Below are positions 52,876-62,837 of a stretch of DNA of 64,000 bases, piece after piece (position 1 is the stretch's first letter; every line of letters begins with the position of its first letter). A program made the position numbers and the translations under genes. Under the pieces are notes generated by a model that ran no database searches, had not been told where the DNA came from, and saw nothing but the letters and a program-made list of their open reading frames with translations. Source of the stretch: Melghiribacillus thermohalophilus (GTDB lineage Bacteria > Bacillota > Bacilli > Bacillales > Alkalibacillaceae); contig NZ_SMAN01000002.1 in the NCBI RefSeq assembly GCF_004342905.1, forward strand, positions 62,001-126,000, written 5' to 3'.

Positions 52876-53882
52876 TGACCTGGATGGAACAACTGCTCTC
52901 AAGTGCTCCGGATTTGATGCAGACGCTGATCTTTTTTGCAGCAGTTCTGGCATTGCTTTTTGTCGTTTTAGGATTTGTCACCTATGCCATTCTTGCTGAG
53001 CGAAAAGTCATGGGATTTATGCAACTCAGATATGGACCGGCAAAAGTCGGCGGGAAGTTTGGGCTTCTGCAGACGGTGGCTGATGTTCTCAAGCTGCTCT
53101 TAAAGGAAGATATCAAGCCGGCGCTCAGAGATCGGCCGCTCTTTATTATAGCTCCTATTATTGCTTTTGCGCCATCCTTCATGGTTCTAGCTGCCATTCC
53201 TTTTTCGGAGCAGCTGATATTCACGGATATGGGGGTAGGACTTTTATATATCATTGCGATTTCCGGAATGACCACCATCGGTATTATGACAGCGGGATGG
53301 GCATCCAACAATAAATATGCCCTGATGGGAAGCATGCGTTCCGTTGCACAGATGATATCCTATGAAATTCCCCTCGTCATGTCTGTCATCGGGGTGATCC
53401 TTTTTTCAGGAAGTCTTAATCTATCAGAGATTGTGGAAAGTCAGCGATATGTGCCGTATATCTTATTACAGCCGATTGGTTTTCTCGTATTTGTCATTGC
53501 GGCTACCGCTGAATTAAACCGGACACCATTTGACCTTCCTGAAGCAGAATCTGAACTCATTGCCGGATATCATGTTGAATATTCAGGATTCCGTTTTGCG
53601 TTTTTTATGCTGGCAGAATATGTTTATCTTTTTGCCATGTCTGCTTTAATCACCGTTTTGTTTCTGGGTGGATGGAACCCGATTATCGGCTTGAATTTCA
53701 TTCCGGGGGTGATCTGGTTCGTCTTGAAATTCAGTCTCGTTGTCTTTTTCTTCATGTGGCTCCGGGCTACTTTTCCCAGGCTTAGAGCGGATCAGCTCAT
53801 GGAGTTTGGATGGAAAGTTCTTCTTCCAGTAGCCCTTTTCAATATATTTTTGTCAGCCATTATGAAAGAGCTGTTTTTCTAG
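52875..53882 (+). CDS. nuoH: NADH-quinone oxidoreductase subunit H
   Basis: 335 residues, eight membrane helices. ERKVMGFMQLRYGPAKVG and ELNRTPFDLPEAESELIAGY are family signatures lining the quinone entry channel. The ATG shares a base with the nuoD stop. Confidence 0.97.
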   Translation: MTWMEQLLSSAPDLMQTLIFFAAVLALLFVVLGFVTYAILAERKVMGFMQLRYGPAKVGGKFGLLQTVADVLKLLLKEDIKPALRDRPLFIIAPIIAFAPSFMVLAAIPFSEQLIFTDMGVGLLYIIAISGMTTIGIMTAGWASNNKYALMGSMRSVAQMISYEIPLVMSVIGVILFSGSLNLSEIVESQRYVPYILLQPIGFLVFVIAATAELNRTPFDLPEAESELIAGYHVEYSGFRFAFFMLAEYVYLFAMSALITVLFLGGWNPIIGLNFIPGVIWFVLKFSLVVFFFMWLRATFPRLRADQLMEFGWKVLLPVALFNIFLSAIMKELFF

Positions 53883-53933
53883 ACCGTATGATCAGTCGGG
53901 ATTTTGAATGATATCACAAAAGGGGTGTAAGCC

Positions 53934-54347
53934 GTGAAAGGATTAGCAAAGGGGTTAACATATACCCTGAAAAATATGACCCGAGAAAAAGCAACCTATC
54001 ATTATCCGGAAGAACCGCTTCCTCTGCCAGACCGGTTTCGGGGAATCCAAAAATTTTACCCGGAAAAATGCATTGTGTGCAACCAGTGTGTGAATATTTG
54101 TCCCACTGATTGCATTACGCTGACCGGTAAGAAACACCCGGATCCGGAAAGGAAAGGGAGAATTATAGAAACCTATAACATTAATTTTGAGATCTGCATC
54201 CTATGTGATTTGTGCACAGAAGTATGTCCGACCGAGGCCATAGTAATGACCAATAATTTTGAGCTCGCCGAGTATTCAAGGGATGAATTTTTTAAAGATT
54301 TGCAATGGCTGGATGAAAACGACACGAATATTCGAAAGGAGAACTGA
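53934..54347 (+). CDS. nuoI: NADH-quinone oxidoreductase subunit I
   Basis: 137 residues. Two 4Fe-4S motifs, CIVCNQCVNICP and CILCDLCTEVCP, hold clusters N6a and N6b that lead electrons to NuoB. GTG 53934 with AAAGGGGTG upstream. Confidence 0.97.
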   Translation: MKGLAKGLTYTLKNMTREKATYHYPEEPLPLPDRFRGIQKFYPEKCIVCNQCVNICPTDCITLTGKKHPDPERKGRIIETYNINFEICILCDLCTEVCPTEAIVMTNNFELAEYSRDEFFKDLQWLDENDTNIRKEN

Positions 54348-54349
54348 CC

Positions 54350-54856
54350 ATGAACGGAGAAATCATCGCATTTGCGCTCCTTTCTGCTGCCAGTGTCCTG
54401 GGTGCACTGGCGATGCTGTATGTATCGAAAGTGGTTCATATGCTGTTGTCCCTTGTGCTGACCTTTTTCAGTCTGGCCGGAATTTATGTGCTGTTATCCG
54501 CTGAATTTGTAGCGGTTGTGCAGGTGCTGATTTATTCCGGAGCTGTGTCTATCATGATGATTTTTGGCATTATGTTGACAAAGCACAAGGATCAAGAGAA
54601 CAGACCTCCAAATATAAAGCGTTCGCTGATCACTGGAGCCGGAATCATTGTTTTTTTTGCAGCTGTATATGGTGCCATTCGAAAAGTTCCCTTTGGTGAA
54701 CAGACTCCGAACCTGCATGAGGCAAACACTGAACAGATTGGGATTAAAATCTTTTCCTATTATGTCATACCGTTTGAGGTGGTTTCTGTCGTATTACTTG
54801 CAGCACTGGTGGGAGCCATTCTGCTCGCCAGAAAGGAAGGAGATGATCAGTCATGA
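54350..54856 (+). CDS. nuoJ: NADH-quinone oxidoreductase subunit J
   Basis: 168 residues, five membrane helices. The family motif [22 protein letters not shown] (pi-bulge helix) is clear in the middle. AAAGGAG precedes the ATG; the end overlaps nuoK. Confidence 0.95.
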   Translation: MNGEIIAFALLSAASVLGALAMLYVSKVVHMLLSLVLTFFSLAGIYVLLSAEFVAVVQVLIYSGAVSIMMIFGIMLTKHKDQENRPPNIKRSLITGAGIIVFFAAVYGAIRKVPFGEQTPNLHEANTEQIGIKIFSYYVIPFEVVSVVLLAALVGAILLARKEGDDQS

Positions 54857-55167
54857 GTTCCGTTCCTGCACAGGGGTACTTAATTCTTGCTTTAATCCTG
54901 TTTTGCATCGGTCTGTTTGGAGCTCTGACCAAACGAAATACAATAATTGTACTCATATCGATAGAATTGATGTTAAATGCCGTAAACCTGAATCTGGTGG
55001 CATTTAGCAAATACGGAATCAATCCGAACATGACCGGTCAGGTATTTTCACTGTTTTCCATCACGATTGCTGCGGCTGAGGCAGCTGTTGGGATTGCCAT
55101 TCTGCTTTCCCTTTACCGGAATCGCCGTACAGTTCATATCGATGAAATGGATACGTTAAAACATTAA
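54853..55167 (+). CDS. nuoK: NADH-quinone oxidoreductase subunit K
   Basis: 104 residues, three membrane helices. [17 protein letters not shown] carries one membrane Glu of the proton path, and [19 protein letters not shown] the other. Start overlaps the nuoJ stop (ATGA). Confidence 0.96.
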   Translation: MSSVPAQGYLILALILFCIGLFGALTKRNTIIVLISIELMLNAVNLNLVAFSKYGINPNMTGQVFSLFSITIAAAEAAVGIAILLSLYRNRRTVHIDEMDTLKH

Positions 55168-55192
55168 TCACGATTAGAAGGGATATGATAAA

Positions 55193-57031
55193 ATGATCAG
55201 TTTTGCATGGCTGATCCCGCTGTTTCCGTTGCTTTCCTTTCTAGTATTGATTCTCTCGGGAAAAAAACTGAAGACGGTAAGCGGCTATCTGGCTTCTCTG
55301 CTGACAGGAATCTCCTTCATTTTTACGTTAGGAGTGATCGCAGATTTACGCAGCGTTACTGAATATGAAGCGACATGGACCTGGCTGACCATTGGCACGA
55401 CAGATATTCAGGCAGGTGTGTGGCTCAATCCATTAAATGGACTGATGCTGTTCATCGTATCTTTTGTTAGCCTCCTAGTACATATTTATTCGCTTGGCTA
55501 CATGGGGGAGAATGATCGCAGGGCAACCTATTTTGCTTATTTGGGCCTGTTTACATTTGCGATGCTCGGCCTCGTCATGTCACCCAATCTTATTCAGTTT
55601 TATATGTTCTGGGAACTGGTAGGGCTTGGTTCCTTTCTGTTAATCGGCTTTTATCTGTATAAAGAAAGTGCAAAACGTGCGGCACGAAAAGCTTTCATTA
55701 TGACACGAATTGGCGATGCGGGATTGCTTGTCGGATTGATTCTAATATTCTGGCAAACAGGTTCTCTCTCTTTTACAGAAATTTTTCAGGCTGTGGAGCA
55801 AAACGAATTCGCCCCGGGCATGGTTACACTAACGGCCATTTTGCTGTTTATCGGGGCAGTGGGGAAATCCGGCCAGTTCCCCCTTCATACCTGGCTGCCT
55901 GATGCCATGGAAGGTCCGACACCGGTATCAGCTTTAATTCATGCAGCAACGATGGTGGCTGCGGGGGTGTATCTCGTCGCTGCGGCTTACCCGTTATTTT
56001 TAGCCAGTGAATGGGCGTTAATGATTGTGGCGGTTATAGGGGCATTTACAGCCATTTTCGCTGCTACGATCGGTTTAGTCCAGGATGATTTGAAGCGAGT
56101 TCTGGCATATTCTACGGTATCCCAGCTGGGCTATATGATGCTGGCACTGGGCGCGGGAGGGTATGTGGCCGGCATGTTCCATCTGACGACTCATGCCTTT
56201 TTCAAAGCCCTCTTGTTTCTGGCAGCCGGAAGTGTAATTTTAGCCCTGAGAAAACAGAATATCAAAGAAATCGCCGGAGAAGGGAGACATTTGGCCATTA
56301 CAAAGTGGGGGTTTCTGGCAGGCACCCTTGCAATCAGTGGTTTTCCACTGTTATCGGGGTCTTTCAGTAAGGAAGCGATTTTTGCAGCTCTGCTGGAAGA
56401 TGGTCAATACGGGCTCCTGGGGGTTGCTCTGCTTACCGCCTTTTTAACGTCTGTTTATATGTTCAGGCTATATTTCATGGTGTTTCACGGAAAAGGGGCA
56501 GACAAACCACCGAAGTCTGTTCCTGTCAGCATGAAAATCCCCGTGATCATTCTTGCGGCACTCGCTGTCATCAGTGGATTTTTCGCTACCGGATTTGCTG
56601 ACTGGCTGGCAGCCGAACAGGAATATGCCGTATTGCATCATAGCCCGACCTGGCTGATCTTTCTGGCTACCTTACTATCCCTTGGGGGAATCGTATTTGC
56701 CTATTTCATCTATGTGCGAAAACAGATGGACCGGGAGGAATGGAAGACGACGTTTTCATCAACATACACCATTTTATATCACAAATATTTTATCGATGAG
56801 TTTTATCAAAACACCATCATATACAGTACACGTGCCATTTCTTATCTCATGTATTACACCGAACGTTATGTAGTGGAAACCATTGCGGCATTTGCAGCAG
56901 GAATGGTAAAGGAGATCGGAAAAACAGGGTCCAGACTGCAAAATGGCCGGGTCCAGACTTATGGAACCGTAGCTTTGCTGGGACTCGCCGTCATTGTACT
57001 GATCTTTGTTGTCAGAGGGGGGTATTTCTAA
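55193..57031 (+). CDS. nuoL: NADH-quinone oxidoreductase subunit L
   Basis: 612 residues, antiporter-like subunit with about 16 helices. FWELVGLGSFLLIGFY, GKSGQFPLHTWLPDAMEGPT and STVSQLGYMMLALG contain the conserved Glu and Lys of the proton channel; the long lateral helix is at the end. Confidence 0.97.
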   Translation: MISFAWLIPLFPLLSFLVLILSGKKLKTVSGYLASLLTGISFIFTLGVIADLRSVTEYEATWTWLTIGTTDIQAGVWLNPLNGLMLFIVSFVSLLVHIYSLGYMGENDRRATYFAYLGLFTFAMLGLVMSPNLIQFYMFWELVGLGSFLLIGFYLYKESAKRAARKAFIMTRIGDAGLLVGLILIFWQTGSLSFTEIFQAVEQNEFAPGMVTLTAILLFIGAVGKSGQFPLHTWLPDAMEGPTPVSALIHAATMVAAGVYLVAAAYPLFLASEWALMIVAVIGAFTAIFAATIGLVQDDLKRVLAYSTVSQLGYMMLALGAGGYVAGMFHLTTHAFFKALLFLAAGSVILALRKQNIKEIAGEGRHLAITKWGFLAGTLAISGFPLLSGSFSKEAIFAALLEDGQYGLLGVALLTAFLTSVYMFRLYFMVFHGKGADKPPKSVPVSMKIPVIILAALAVISGFFATGFADWLAAEQEYAVLHHSPTWLIFLATLLSLGGIVFAYFIYVRKQMDREEWKTTFSSTYTILYHKYFIDEFYQNTIIYSTRAISYLMYYTERYVVETIAAFAAGMVKEIGKTGSRLQNGRVQTYGTVALLGLAVIVLIFVVRGGYF

Positions 57032-58510
57032 ATGGGACTGCTAAGTCTGTTCGTGTTTTCACCGATTGTTGGATTGGTTCTCATATCTCTGCTGTCAAAC
57101 AACAGCAGCCCAAAAATCGTTCAGCGTTACGCTTTAATTGGTGGCTTCATCCCCCTGATCGTTTCCTGGATTGTTTATTTCATTTATCAGCGAAATAACC
57201 GTCTGGCGGAAAACTTTTCCTGGTTTTCCTATGAAACAGACAGCCGGACACTGGTCATCGACTACGAACTAGAGTTGAACGGATTTCGGCTTGCACTCCT
57301 ATTATTGACCACTTTAATTGTCACGCTGTCCATTCTGGCGTCTGTTAAGGACATCAAAAAAAATCCGAAATTGTTTTATCAATGGCTGTTCATACTGGAA
57401 CTCGGTATGCTGGGTGTCTTTGCTTCAGATAACATGTTTTTATTCTTTTTCTTCTTTGAACTGACTCTCATTCCCATGTTCTTTTTAATTGGGAAATGGG
57501 GTCATGTAGAAAGGGAAGAGACTGCATATAAATATCTCATTTATAACGGACTTGGTTCAGCGGTTCTTCTCATCGCGATTGTTGCTGTCTTCATTCAGGC
57601 AGGTAACGCCAATTTTGAGGCTGTAAAAGACTATATGTCCACCATGGATGATCAGGCTTATCAGATTGGGGTAATCGTTGCCTTTCTGGTTGCCTTTGGT
57701 GTGAAATTGCCTATCGTTCCGCTTCATTCCTGGATGGTGAATGTGCACGTGTATGCACCGCCGGCTGTCGTCATGATCCACGCGGGCGTCCTGTTGAAAA
57801 TTGGCGCTTATGGTTTGCTTCAGTTTGGAGCTGGAATGTTTCCGGAGACTTTCCCGTTACTGGCCGTCACCCTGGCTGTACTGGGGCTCATTAATCTGTT
57901 ATACGGTGCATTTCTCGCCCTGATTCAGGACGACCTGCGAAAAGTTTTTGCCTATGCCAGTGTATCCCATATGGGAATCATTCTTCTCGGAATAGCCGGA
58001 ATGAACACTGCAGGCTATCAGGGAGCCATCTTCCAGACCATTTCCCATGGCTTAATTTCTGCACTTCTCTTTTATTTAGTAGGGGTTTTAATCAACCGAA
58101 CTAGCACAACCAATCTGGAAAAATTAGGGGGTCTGTGGACAACTGCACCGGTGCTCTCGGGGTTCTTTTTAGCAGCTGCCCTTGCAGGACTCGGACTTCC
58201 CGGTATGAGCGGTTTTGTCAGCGAATTCATGGCATTCCTTGGCGTCTTTGAAAATCTTCCTGTATTCGGTGCAATCGGAATCATTGGCATCATCCTGACA
58301 GCTGTCTATTTCCTTAGAGCGATTTTAAACATCAGTTTTGGAAAAAGAAAGGGAAAAGCCTTAGATAAAATGACCGATTTGCGCAATCTAGAACTTCTTC
58401 CTGCAGGAGTTCTGCTGGCGTTCATTATCTTGATCGGCGTATATCCTGACAGCCTCGGTCAGCTTCTACAAATCACCCTGGAAACATTCGTTGCAGGGAT
58501 GGGGGGATAA
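57032..58510 (+). CDS. nuoM: NADH-quinone oxidoreductase subunit M
   Basis: 492 residues, antiporter-like, 14 helices. FFFFELTLIPMFFLIGKWG and KLPIVPLHSWMVNVHVYAPP carry the channel residues. Starts directly after the nuoL stop. Confidence 0.97.
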   Translation: MGLLSLFVFSPIVGLVLISLLSNNSSPKIVQRYALIGGFIPLIVSWIVYFIYQRNNRLAENFSWFSYETDSRTLVIDYELELNGFRLALLLLTTLIVTLSILASVKDIKKNPKLFYQWLFILELGMLGVFASDNMFLFFFFFELTLIPMFFLIGKWGHVEREETAYKYLIYNGLGSAVLLIAIVAVFIQAGNANFEAVKDYMSTMDDQAYQIGVIVAFLVAFGVKLPIVPLHSWMVNVHVYAPPAVVMIHAGVLLKIGAYGLLQFGAGMFPETFPLLAVTLAVLGLINLLYGAFLALIQDDLRKVFAYASVSHMGIILLGIAGMNTAGYQGAIFQTISHGLISALLFYLVGVLINRTSTTNLEKLGGLWTTAPVLSGFFLAAALAGLGLPGMSGFVSEFMAFLGVFENLPVFGAIGIIGIILTAVYFLRAILNISFGKRKGKALDKMTDLRNLELLPAGVLLAFIILIGVYPDSLGQLLQITLETFVAGMGG

Positions 58511-58513
58511 GCA

Positions 58514-59977
58514 ATGGATTTAGAAACACTATTGAGTTTTAAATGGAGTATCATGGCACCGGAATTCACCATTTTAATAACAGGAGTCATCGTTTCACTG
58601 CAGGATTTGTTTTACGGAAACAAACGTTTGTCCAGCTGGCTGTCCATTCTGGGTGTCCTGCTGGCCATTGCCTTTCTGTCCACCCAGTATCAGCACGAAT
58701 CAGTATCCATTCTTTATGACACGTATATATTTGATGAAGTCACTTTCTTCTTTAAAATCATTTTGCTGACTGGTACACTGCTGATCCTTTTGATGACCAG
58801 CCCATCATGGGATGAAGAGACAGAACGGGTAAGGGGAGATTTTCATTATCTGCTGCTGGCAGCTCTGCTTGGAGGAATGATTGTCGTGTCCAGCGGGGAC
58901 GTCATTACCCTTTATGCAGGACTGGAACTGCTGTCGATTTCCTCCTATATCATGGTTGGAATCAGGAAATACAATCGAAATGCCAATGAAGGGGCTATGA
59001 AATACATCATTACAGGATCCCTGGCATCAGCGGTTACCCTGTTTGGGCTCAGCTACATTTATGGCTTAACAGGTACGACAAATTTATTCGATATTTCCCG
59101 GGAAATGTCGGCCATTGACACTCAACTGGAACCGCTGGCAATACTGGGGTTTGTCATAACATTTGTAGGCCTGACCTTTAAAATTTCCACTGTACCATTT
59201 CATATGTGGACACCGGATGTGTATCAGGGGGCATCTACTCCAGTTGCAGCCTTTTTAAGTGTTGTGTCCAAAGCGGCAGGTTTTATACTGATCGCCCGAA
59301 TGTTGATCATCGCCTTTACTGCGGAGCCGGGGCTGGAGCAGGGGACTGTCTATGAGTACGGAGTTGGGCTCATTGCCGTTTTGGCCGCATTAACGATGAT
59401 TGTTGGAAATACGGTCGCTTTAAGACAGCGAAACATGAAGCGACTGTTTGCTTATTCCAGTATTGCCCACGCCGGCTACCTGCTCATTCCACTGGCGGCT
59501 CTTACATCATTCAGCCTGGAAACCATATGGTTTTATTTACTCGCATACATGCTGATGAATATTGGTGCATTTGCGGTTCTTCATGTATTAATACAAAATC
59601 ATGCAAATGAAGATATGTCCATATTTTCAGGGCTTTATCACCGTTCGCCTGTTCTTACCGTGATGATGACGATATTCCTTGCATCACTCGCCGGTATCCC
59701 GGGCACAGCTGGCTTTATCGGGAAATTTAACATCTTCCTTGGAGCATTATCGGCTGATCCAGCCCGTTACGTGCTGGCGGGGATCATGGTTGCAACAACT
59801 GTCATATCCTATGTTTATTATTTCAATATCCTGGTGCAGATGTATTCCCGTCCGGCTGAAAAACATGCAAACCTCCAGGTTCCAGCGATCACCTGGGTGA
59901 CAGTGGGATTTTGTACGCTTGGTACGGTTCTATTCGGAATTTTCCCGAATCTCCCTTTACAATTTTTCAACTGGTAA
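58514..59977 (+). CDS. nuoN: NADH-quinone oxidoreductase subunit N
   Basis: 487 residues, antiporter-like. YAGLELLSISSYIMVGI, KISTVPFHMWTPDVYQGAST and FAYSSIAHAGYLL are family motifs. Last gene of the operon. nuoE, nuoF and nuoG (the NADH dehydrogenase module) are absent, so the electron donor is probably not NADH through NuoF. Confidence 0.97.
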   Translation: MDLETLLSFKWSIMAPEFTILITGVIVSLQDLFYGNKRLSSWLSILGVLLAIAFLSTQYQHESVSILYDTYIFDEVTFFFKIILLTGTLLILLMTSPSWDEETERVRGDFHYLLLAALLGGMIVVSSGDVITLYAGLELLSISSYIMVGIRKYNRNANEGAMKYIITGSLASAVTLFGLSYIYGLTGTTNLFDISREMSAIDTQLEPLAILGFVITFVGLTFKISTVPFHMWTPDVYQGASTPVAAFLSVVSKAAGFILIARMLIIAFTAEPGLEQGTVYEYGVGLIAVLAALTMIVGNTVALRQRNMKRLFAYSSIAHAGYLLIPLAALTSFSLETIWFYLLAYMLMNIGAFAVLHVLIQNHANEDMSIFSGLYHRSPVLTVMMTIFLASLAGIPGTAGFIGKFNIFLGALSADPARYVLAGIMVATTVISYVYYFNILVQMYSRPAEKHANLQVPAITWVTVGFCTLGTVLFGIFPNLPLQFFNW

Positions 59978-59984
59978 CCTCCTG

Positions 59985-60013
59985 TTAGGGGCTTTGTTTG
60001 ACAAAGCCCCTAA
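59985..60013. terminator. Strong hairpin after nuoN
   Basis: Perfect 12-bp stem ttaggggctttg/caaagcccctaa (59985-59996 with 60002-60013), 5-base loop. No T-tract follows, so termination may be partial or Rho-assisted. Confidence 0.7.
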
Positions 60014-60060
60014 AAACGTGTAATGGTTGTATAGATGAGCAAACGAAGGAGGGAACTCGC

Positions 60061-60297
60061 ATGTTGCAGTCACTGGGTATTGAAGCGGTTATCGGCATGT
60101 TTTCACATGTTTTATTTATCATTCTGACATGGAGAGCCATGCAGGGCTTACGTCTGGAAGCGATCATAAGAAAGGGAAGTGTTGTGGAAGCACGGATCAT
60201 TTATCTTTTAATTGCAATTGCCATTGGAACAAGTGTCAGCCGCTTTTTTCTGGATTTCTTAAAATGGTCCCAGCAATTAAATTATTTATTTCAGTAA
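60061..60297 (+). CDS. ywzB: Small membrane protein YwzB (DUF1146)
   Basis: 78 residues with two membrane helices (GMFSHVLFIILTWRAMQGL and IIYLLIAIAIGTSVSRFFLD). ATG 60061 follows AAGGAGGGA. The place before ywmB and murAA is conserved in Bacillus. Function unknown. Confidence 0.88.
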   Translation: MLQSLGIEAVIGMFSHVLFIILTWRAMQGLRLEAIIRKGSVVEARIIYLLIAIAIGTSVSRFFLDFLKWSQQLNYLFQ

Positions 60298-60386
60298 CGA
60301 TGAAAATAAATGATCTTATTTCGTTATAAACTCTTCTTCTCCCGTCCATACTGTTGATAAAAACGAAGCGGGAGAGGAAGAGACGT

Positions 60387-61115
60387 ATGAAAAAAAGATG
60401 GTTATTTCCTTTTATTTCTATGATTCTATTATCAGCTTCATGGATCAGTCACGCAAATGCGAACACTGAAGAGGACTTAAAGCCCCTGTTAAACCTTCAC
60501 TCGTTTATGCATGAGGAAAACCTGCCGTTAACCAGCTTTGAGCTTATGATGCGGAAGACGATGAAATGGGAAGGTGAAAAGACCCTCGAGGGAGTGAAGC
60601 AGGCACTCCATCTAAATACCCCCTTTAAAACAGCAACAACGAATCAATCTAAGAAATATTACATAGAAAACGTACATAAAAAAATAGGTCTATCCGAACA
60701 GGTAATAGTGATAAAAGAAAAAGGGAATTTGCAACCATATGTCGAAATCATATATACATTATCAGGAAAAAAGTTAGATAAAAATATGATGAATTCAATC
60801 GAAAAGCATCTAAATTTGGCGAAGTCACATATTTTTCAAGAAAATACACCGATTTACACTTGTTTACAGTCCAAAACAGATGCTATTATAAAAAATAGTT
60901 TATTAGACAAGTTTATGCACGATCACAAAGTGGATTTACTACATAAACTGGAAGAAGAAGACTTTTTGGTTATATCGGGCTATACGGATCAATGGGACGT
61001 CCATGTTCCGATTTCTGAAGACAGCAAGATGAATGTTCAGTTTTCAATTCGAAGAGGATTGGACGGGATGACTTATGTCACAATCGGCACACCAATCCTG
61101 ACAGTTGAATATTAA
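60387..61115 (+). CDS. ywmB: YwmB family secreted protein
   Basis: 242 residues with signal peptide (RWLFPFISMILLSASWIS, cleavage near HANA). The rest is charged and of mixed helix and strand; conserved family before murAA and spoIID. Function unknown; a sporulation or wall role is suggested only by its neighbours. ATG 60387 follows GGGAGAGGAAGAG. Confidence 0.85.
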   Translation: MKKRWLFPFISMILLSASWISHANANTEEDLKPLLNLHSFMHEENLPLTSFELMMRKTMKWEGEKTLEGVKQALHLNTPFKTATTNQSKKYYIENVHKKIGLSEQVIVIKEKGNLQPYVEIIYTLSGKKLDKNMMNSIEKHLNLAKSHIFQENTPIYTCLQSKTDAIIKNSLLDKFMHDHKVDLLHKLEEEDFLVISGYTDQWDVHVPISEDSKMNVQFSIRRGLDGMTYVTIGTPILTVEY

Positions 61116-61146
61116 TATATAGAAACTAGTCGCGGAGGGGAATAAC

Positions 61147-62445
61147 TTGGAAAAAATCATCGTACGTGGTGGGAGGCAGCTTAAAGGTACCGTAAGAGTT
61201 GAAGGTGCCAAGAATGCTGTACTGCCTGTCATCGCAGCAAGTATAATGGCAAGTAAAGGAAGAAGTGTCATCCATGACGTGCCCGCTCTTGCAGATGTAG
61301 ACACCATGAATGAAGTTTTGCGATATATGAATGTGCAAGTCATCAATCAAAACCACACGATAAAAATTAATGCAGAACTGCCGCTAAAAACCGAAGCCCC
61401 TTTTGAGTATGTGCGAAAAATGCGTGCATCGGTCCTGGTGCTTGGACCACTCCTGGCGAGATACGGCCATGCTAAGGTAGCCATGCCGGGAGGATGTGCC
61501 ATCGGTTCAAGACCAATTGATCAGCATTTGAAAGGTTTTGAAGCCATGGGGGCCGAGGTCCATGTGGGAAATGGCTTTATCGAGGCCCACACGAAACAGG
61601 ACCGATTGAAGGGTGCACGTATTTATCTGGATGTGCCCAGTGTTGGTGCAACAGAAAATATTATGATGGCTGCGACACTGGCTAAAGGCCGCACAATTAT
61701 TGAAAACTGCGCAAAAGAGCCAGAGATTGTGGACTTAGCGAATTTCTTAAATAAAATGGGGGCAAACATTGTCGGTGCTGGAACAGAAACGATCCGGATA
61801 GAGGGAGTGGATTGTCTCCATGGATGCGAACACACGATTATTCCGGATCGCATCGAAGCAGGAACCTTTATGGTTGCATCAGCCATCACAAAGGGAAATG
61901 TGTTCGTCCAGGGAGCTGTTTCAGACCACCTTCGATCCCTTATAGCAAAATTAAAAGAAATGGGTGTCGGAATCGAAGAATATGATGAAGGCATTCGGGT
62001 CATTGGACCGGAACAATTAAAGTCAGTAGATATTAAAACAATGCCGCACCCGGGATTCCCAACGGATATGCAGGCACAGATGATGGCACTTACTATGGCA
62101 GCGAACGGAACGAGTGTGATTACAGAGACCGTTTTTGAAAACCGTTTCATGCATGTCGAAGAGTTTCGGCGTATGAATGCCAGAATCAAAATCGAAGGAC
62201 GAAGCGCCATTATTGATGGCCCGGTTCAGCTTCAGGGTGCCGAAGTCGCTGCAACAGATTTGCGTGCAGCTGCTGCCCTTATTCTCGCCGGTCTTGTCGC
62301 AGACGGTTATACGAGGGTGACCCAGCTGAACCATCTTGACAGAGGTTACGTGGATTTTGTCGGTAAACTAAAACAATTAGGAGCCGATATTCAGCGCATA
62401 TCTGAATATAAATCAAGCGACCAGAAACATCTATCATCCCTATAA
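61147..62445 (+). CDS. murAA: UDP-N-acetylglucosamine 1-carboxyvinyltransferase (MurAA)
   Basis: 432 residues. Catalytic Cys (about 117) in [24 protein letters not shown] near the N-terminus. Main MurA of peptidoglycan synthesis in Firmicutes; the paralogue murAB is at 11450-12736. TTG 61147 follows GGAGGGG. Confidence 0.95.
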   Translation: MEKIIVRGGRQLKGTVRVEGAKNAVLPVIAASIMASKGRSVIHDVPALADVDTMNEVLRYMNVQVINQNHTIKINAELPLKTEAPFEYVRKMRASVLVLGPLLARYGHAKVAMPGGCAIGSRPIDQHLKGFEAMGAEVHVGNGFIEAHTKQDRLKGARIYLDVPSVGATENIMMAATLAKGRTIIENCAKEPEIVDLANFLNKMGANIVGAGTETIRIEGVDCLHGCEHTIIPDRIEAGTFMVASAITKGNVFVQGAVSDHLRSLIAKLKEMGVGIEEYDEGIRVIGPEQLKSVDIKTMPHPGFPTDMQAQMMALTMAANGTSVITETVFENRFMHVEEFRRMNARIKIEGRSAIIDGPVQLQGAEVAATDLRAAAALILAGLVADGYTRVTQLNHLDRGYVDFVGKLKQLGADIQRISEYKSSDQKHLSSL

Positions 62446-62461
62446 TCCTTATCCCGAATCT

Positions 62462-62506
62462 AACCCCTGATGGCAACGTTGTAGTTTCCATCGGGGGTTT
62501 TCGTTT
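62462..62506 (+). terminator. Terminator after murAA
   Basis: 12-bp stem with one G-T pair (aacccctgatgg 62462-62473 with ccatcgggggtt 62488-62499), then TTCGTTTTC. Confidence 0.82.
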
Positions 62507-62837
62507 TCTGTGCTTTAAGTTGTCCCTGGTTTAGTCAAACATTAAAAGCAACCTGTTTCGGTATGAGACGCAGTATTTTTACGAAAGGGCCAGATTATCA
62601 CCGCATTGTTTTATCACAAAAATTGTGACGAATGGTTCCTCAACAGAACCACTCCCTTACCCCATTTTCTTCCTTTGAATGATTCAGCACTTTACCTTTT
62701 CCATCCAGTAAAAACATTCATAGGTTTTCAAAAAAGATCCTTGTTTTTGTCTCCTTATGTTAAATGGTAATTTTGGTTCTATTAAATCTCCTTTCTGTAT
62801 AAGTTTTATAGTAGAGACCAGAGAGGAGGCGAAGTGG
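62507..62837. other. murAA-spoIID intergenic region
   Basis: About 330 bases without a gene. Small hairpins ggttc/gaacc near 62635-62651 and cacaa/ttgtg near 62611-62623. spoIID needs SigE; a loose match (TCTATT, then GTATAAGTT near 62795) is too weak to call. The open frame from 62757 runs through here before the chosen spoIID start. Confidence 0.4.
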
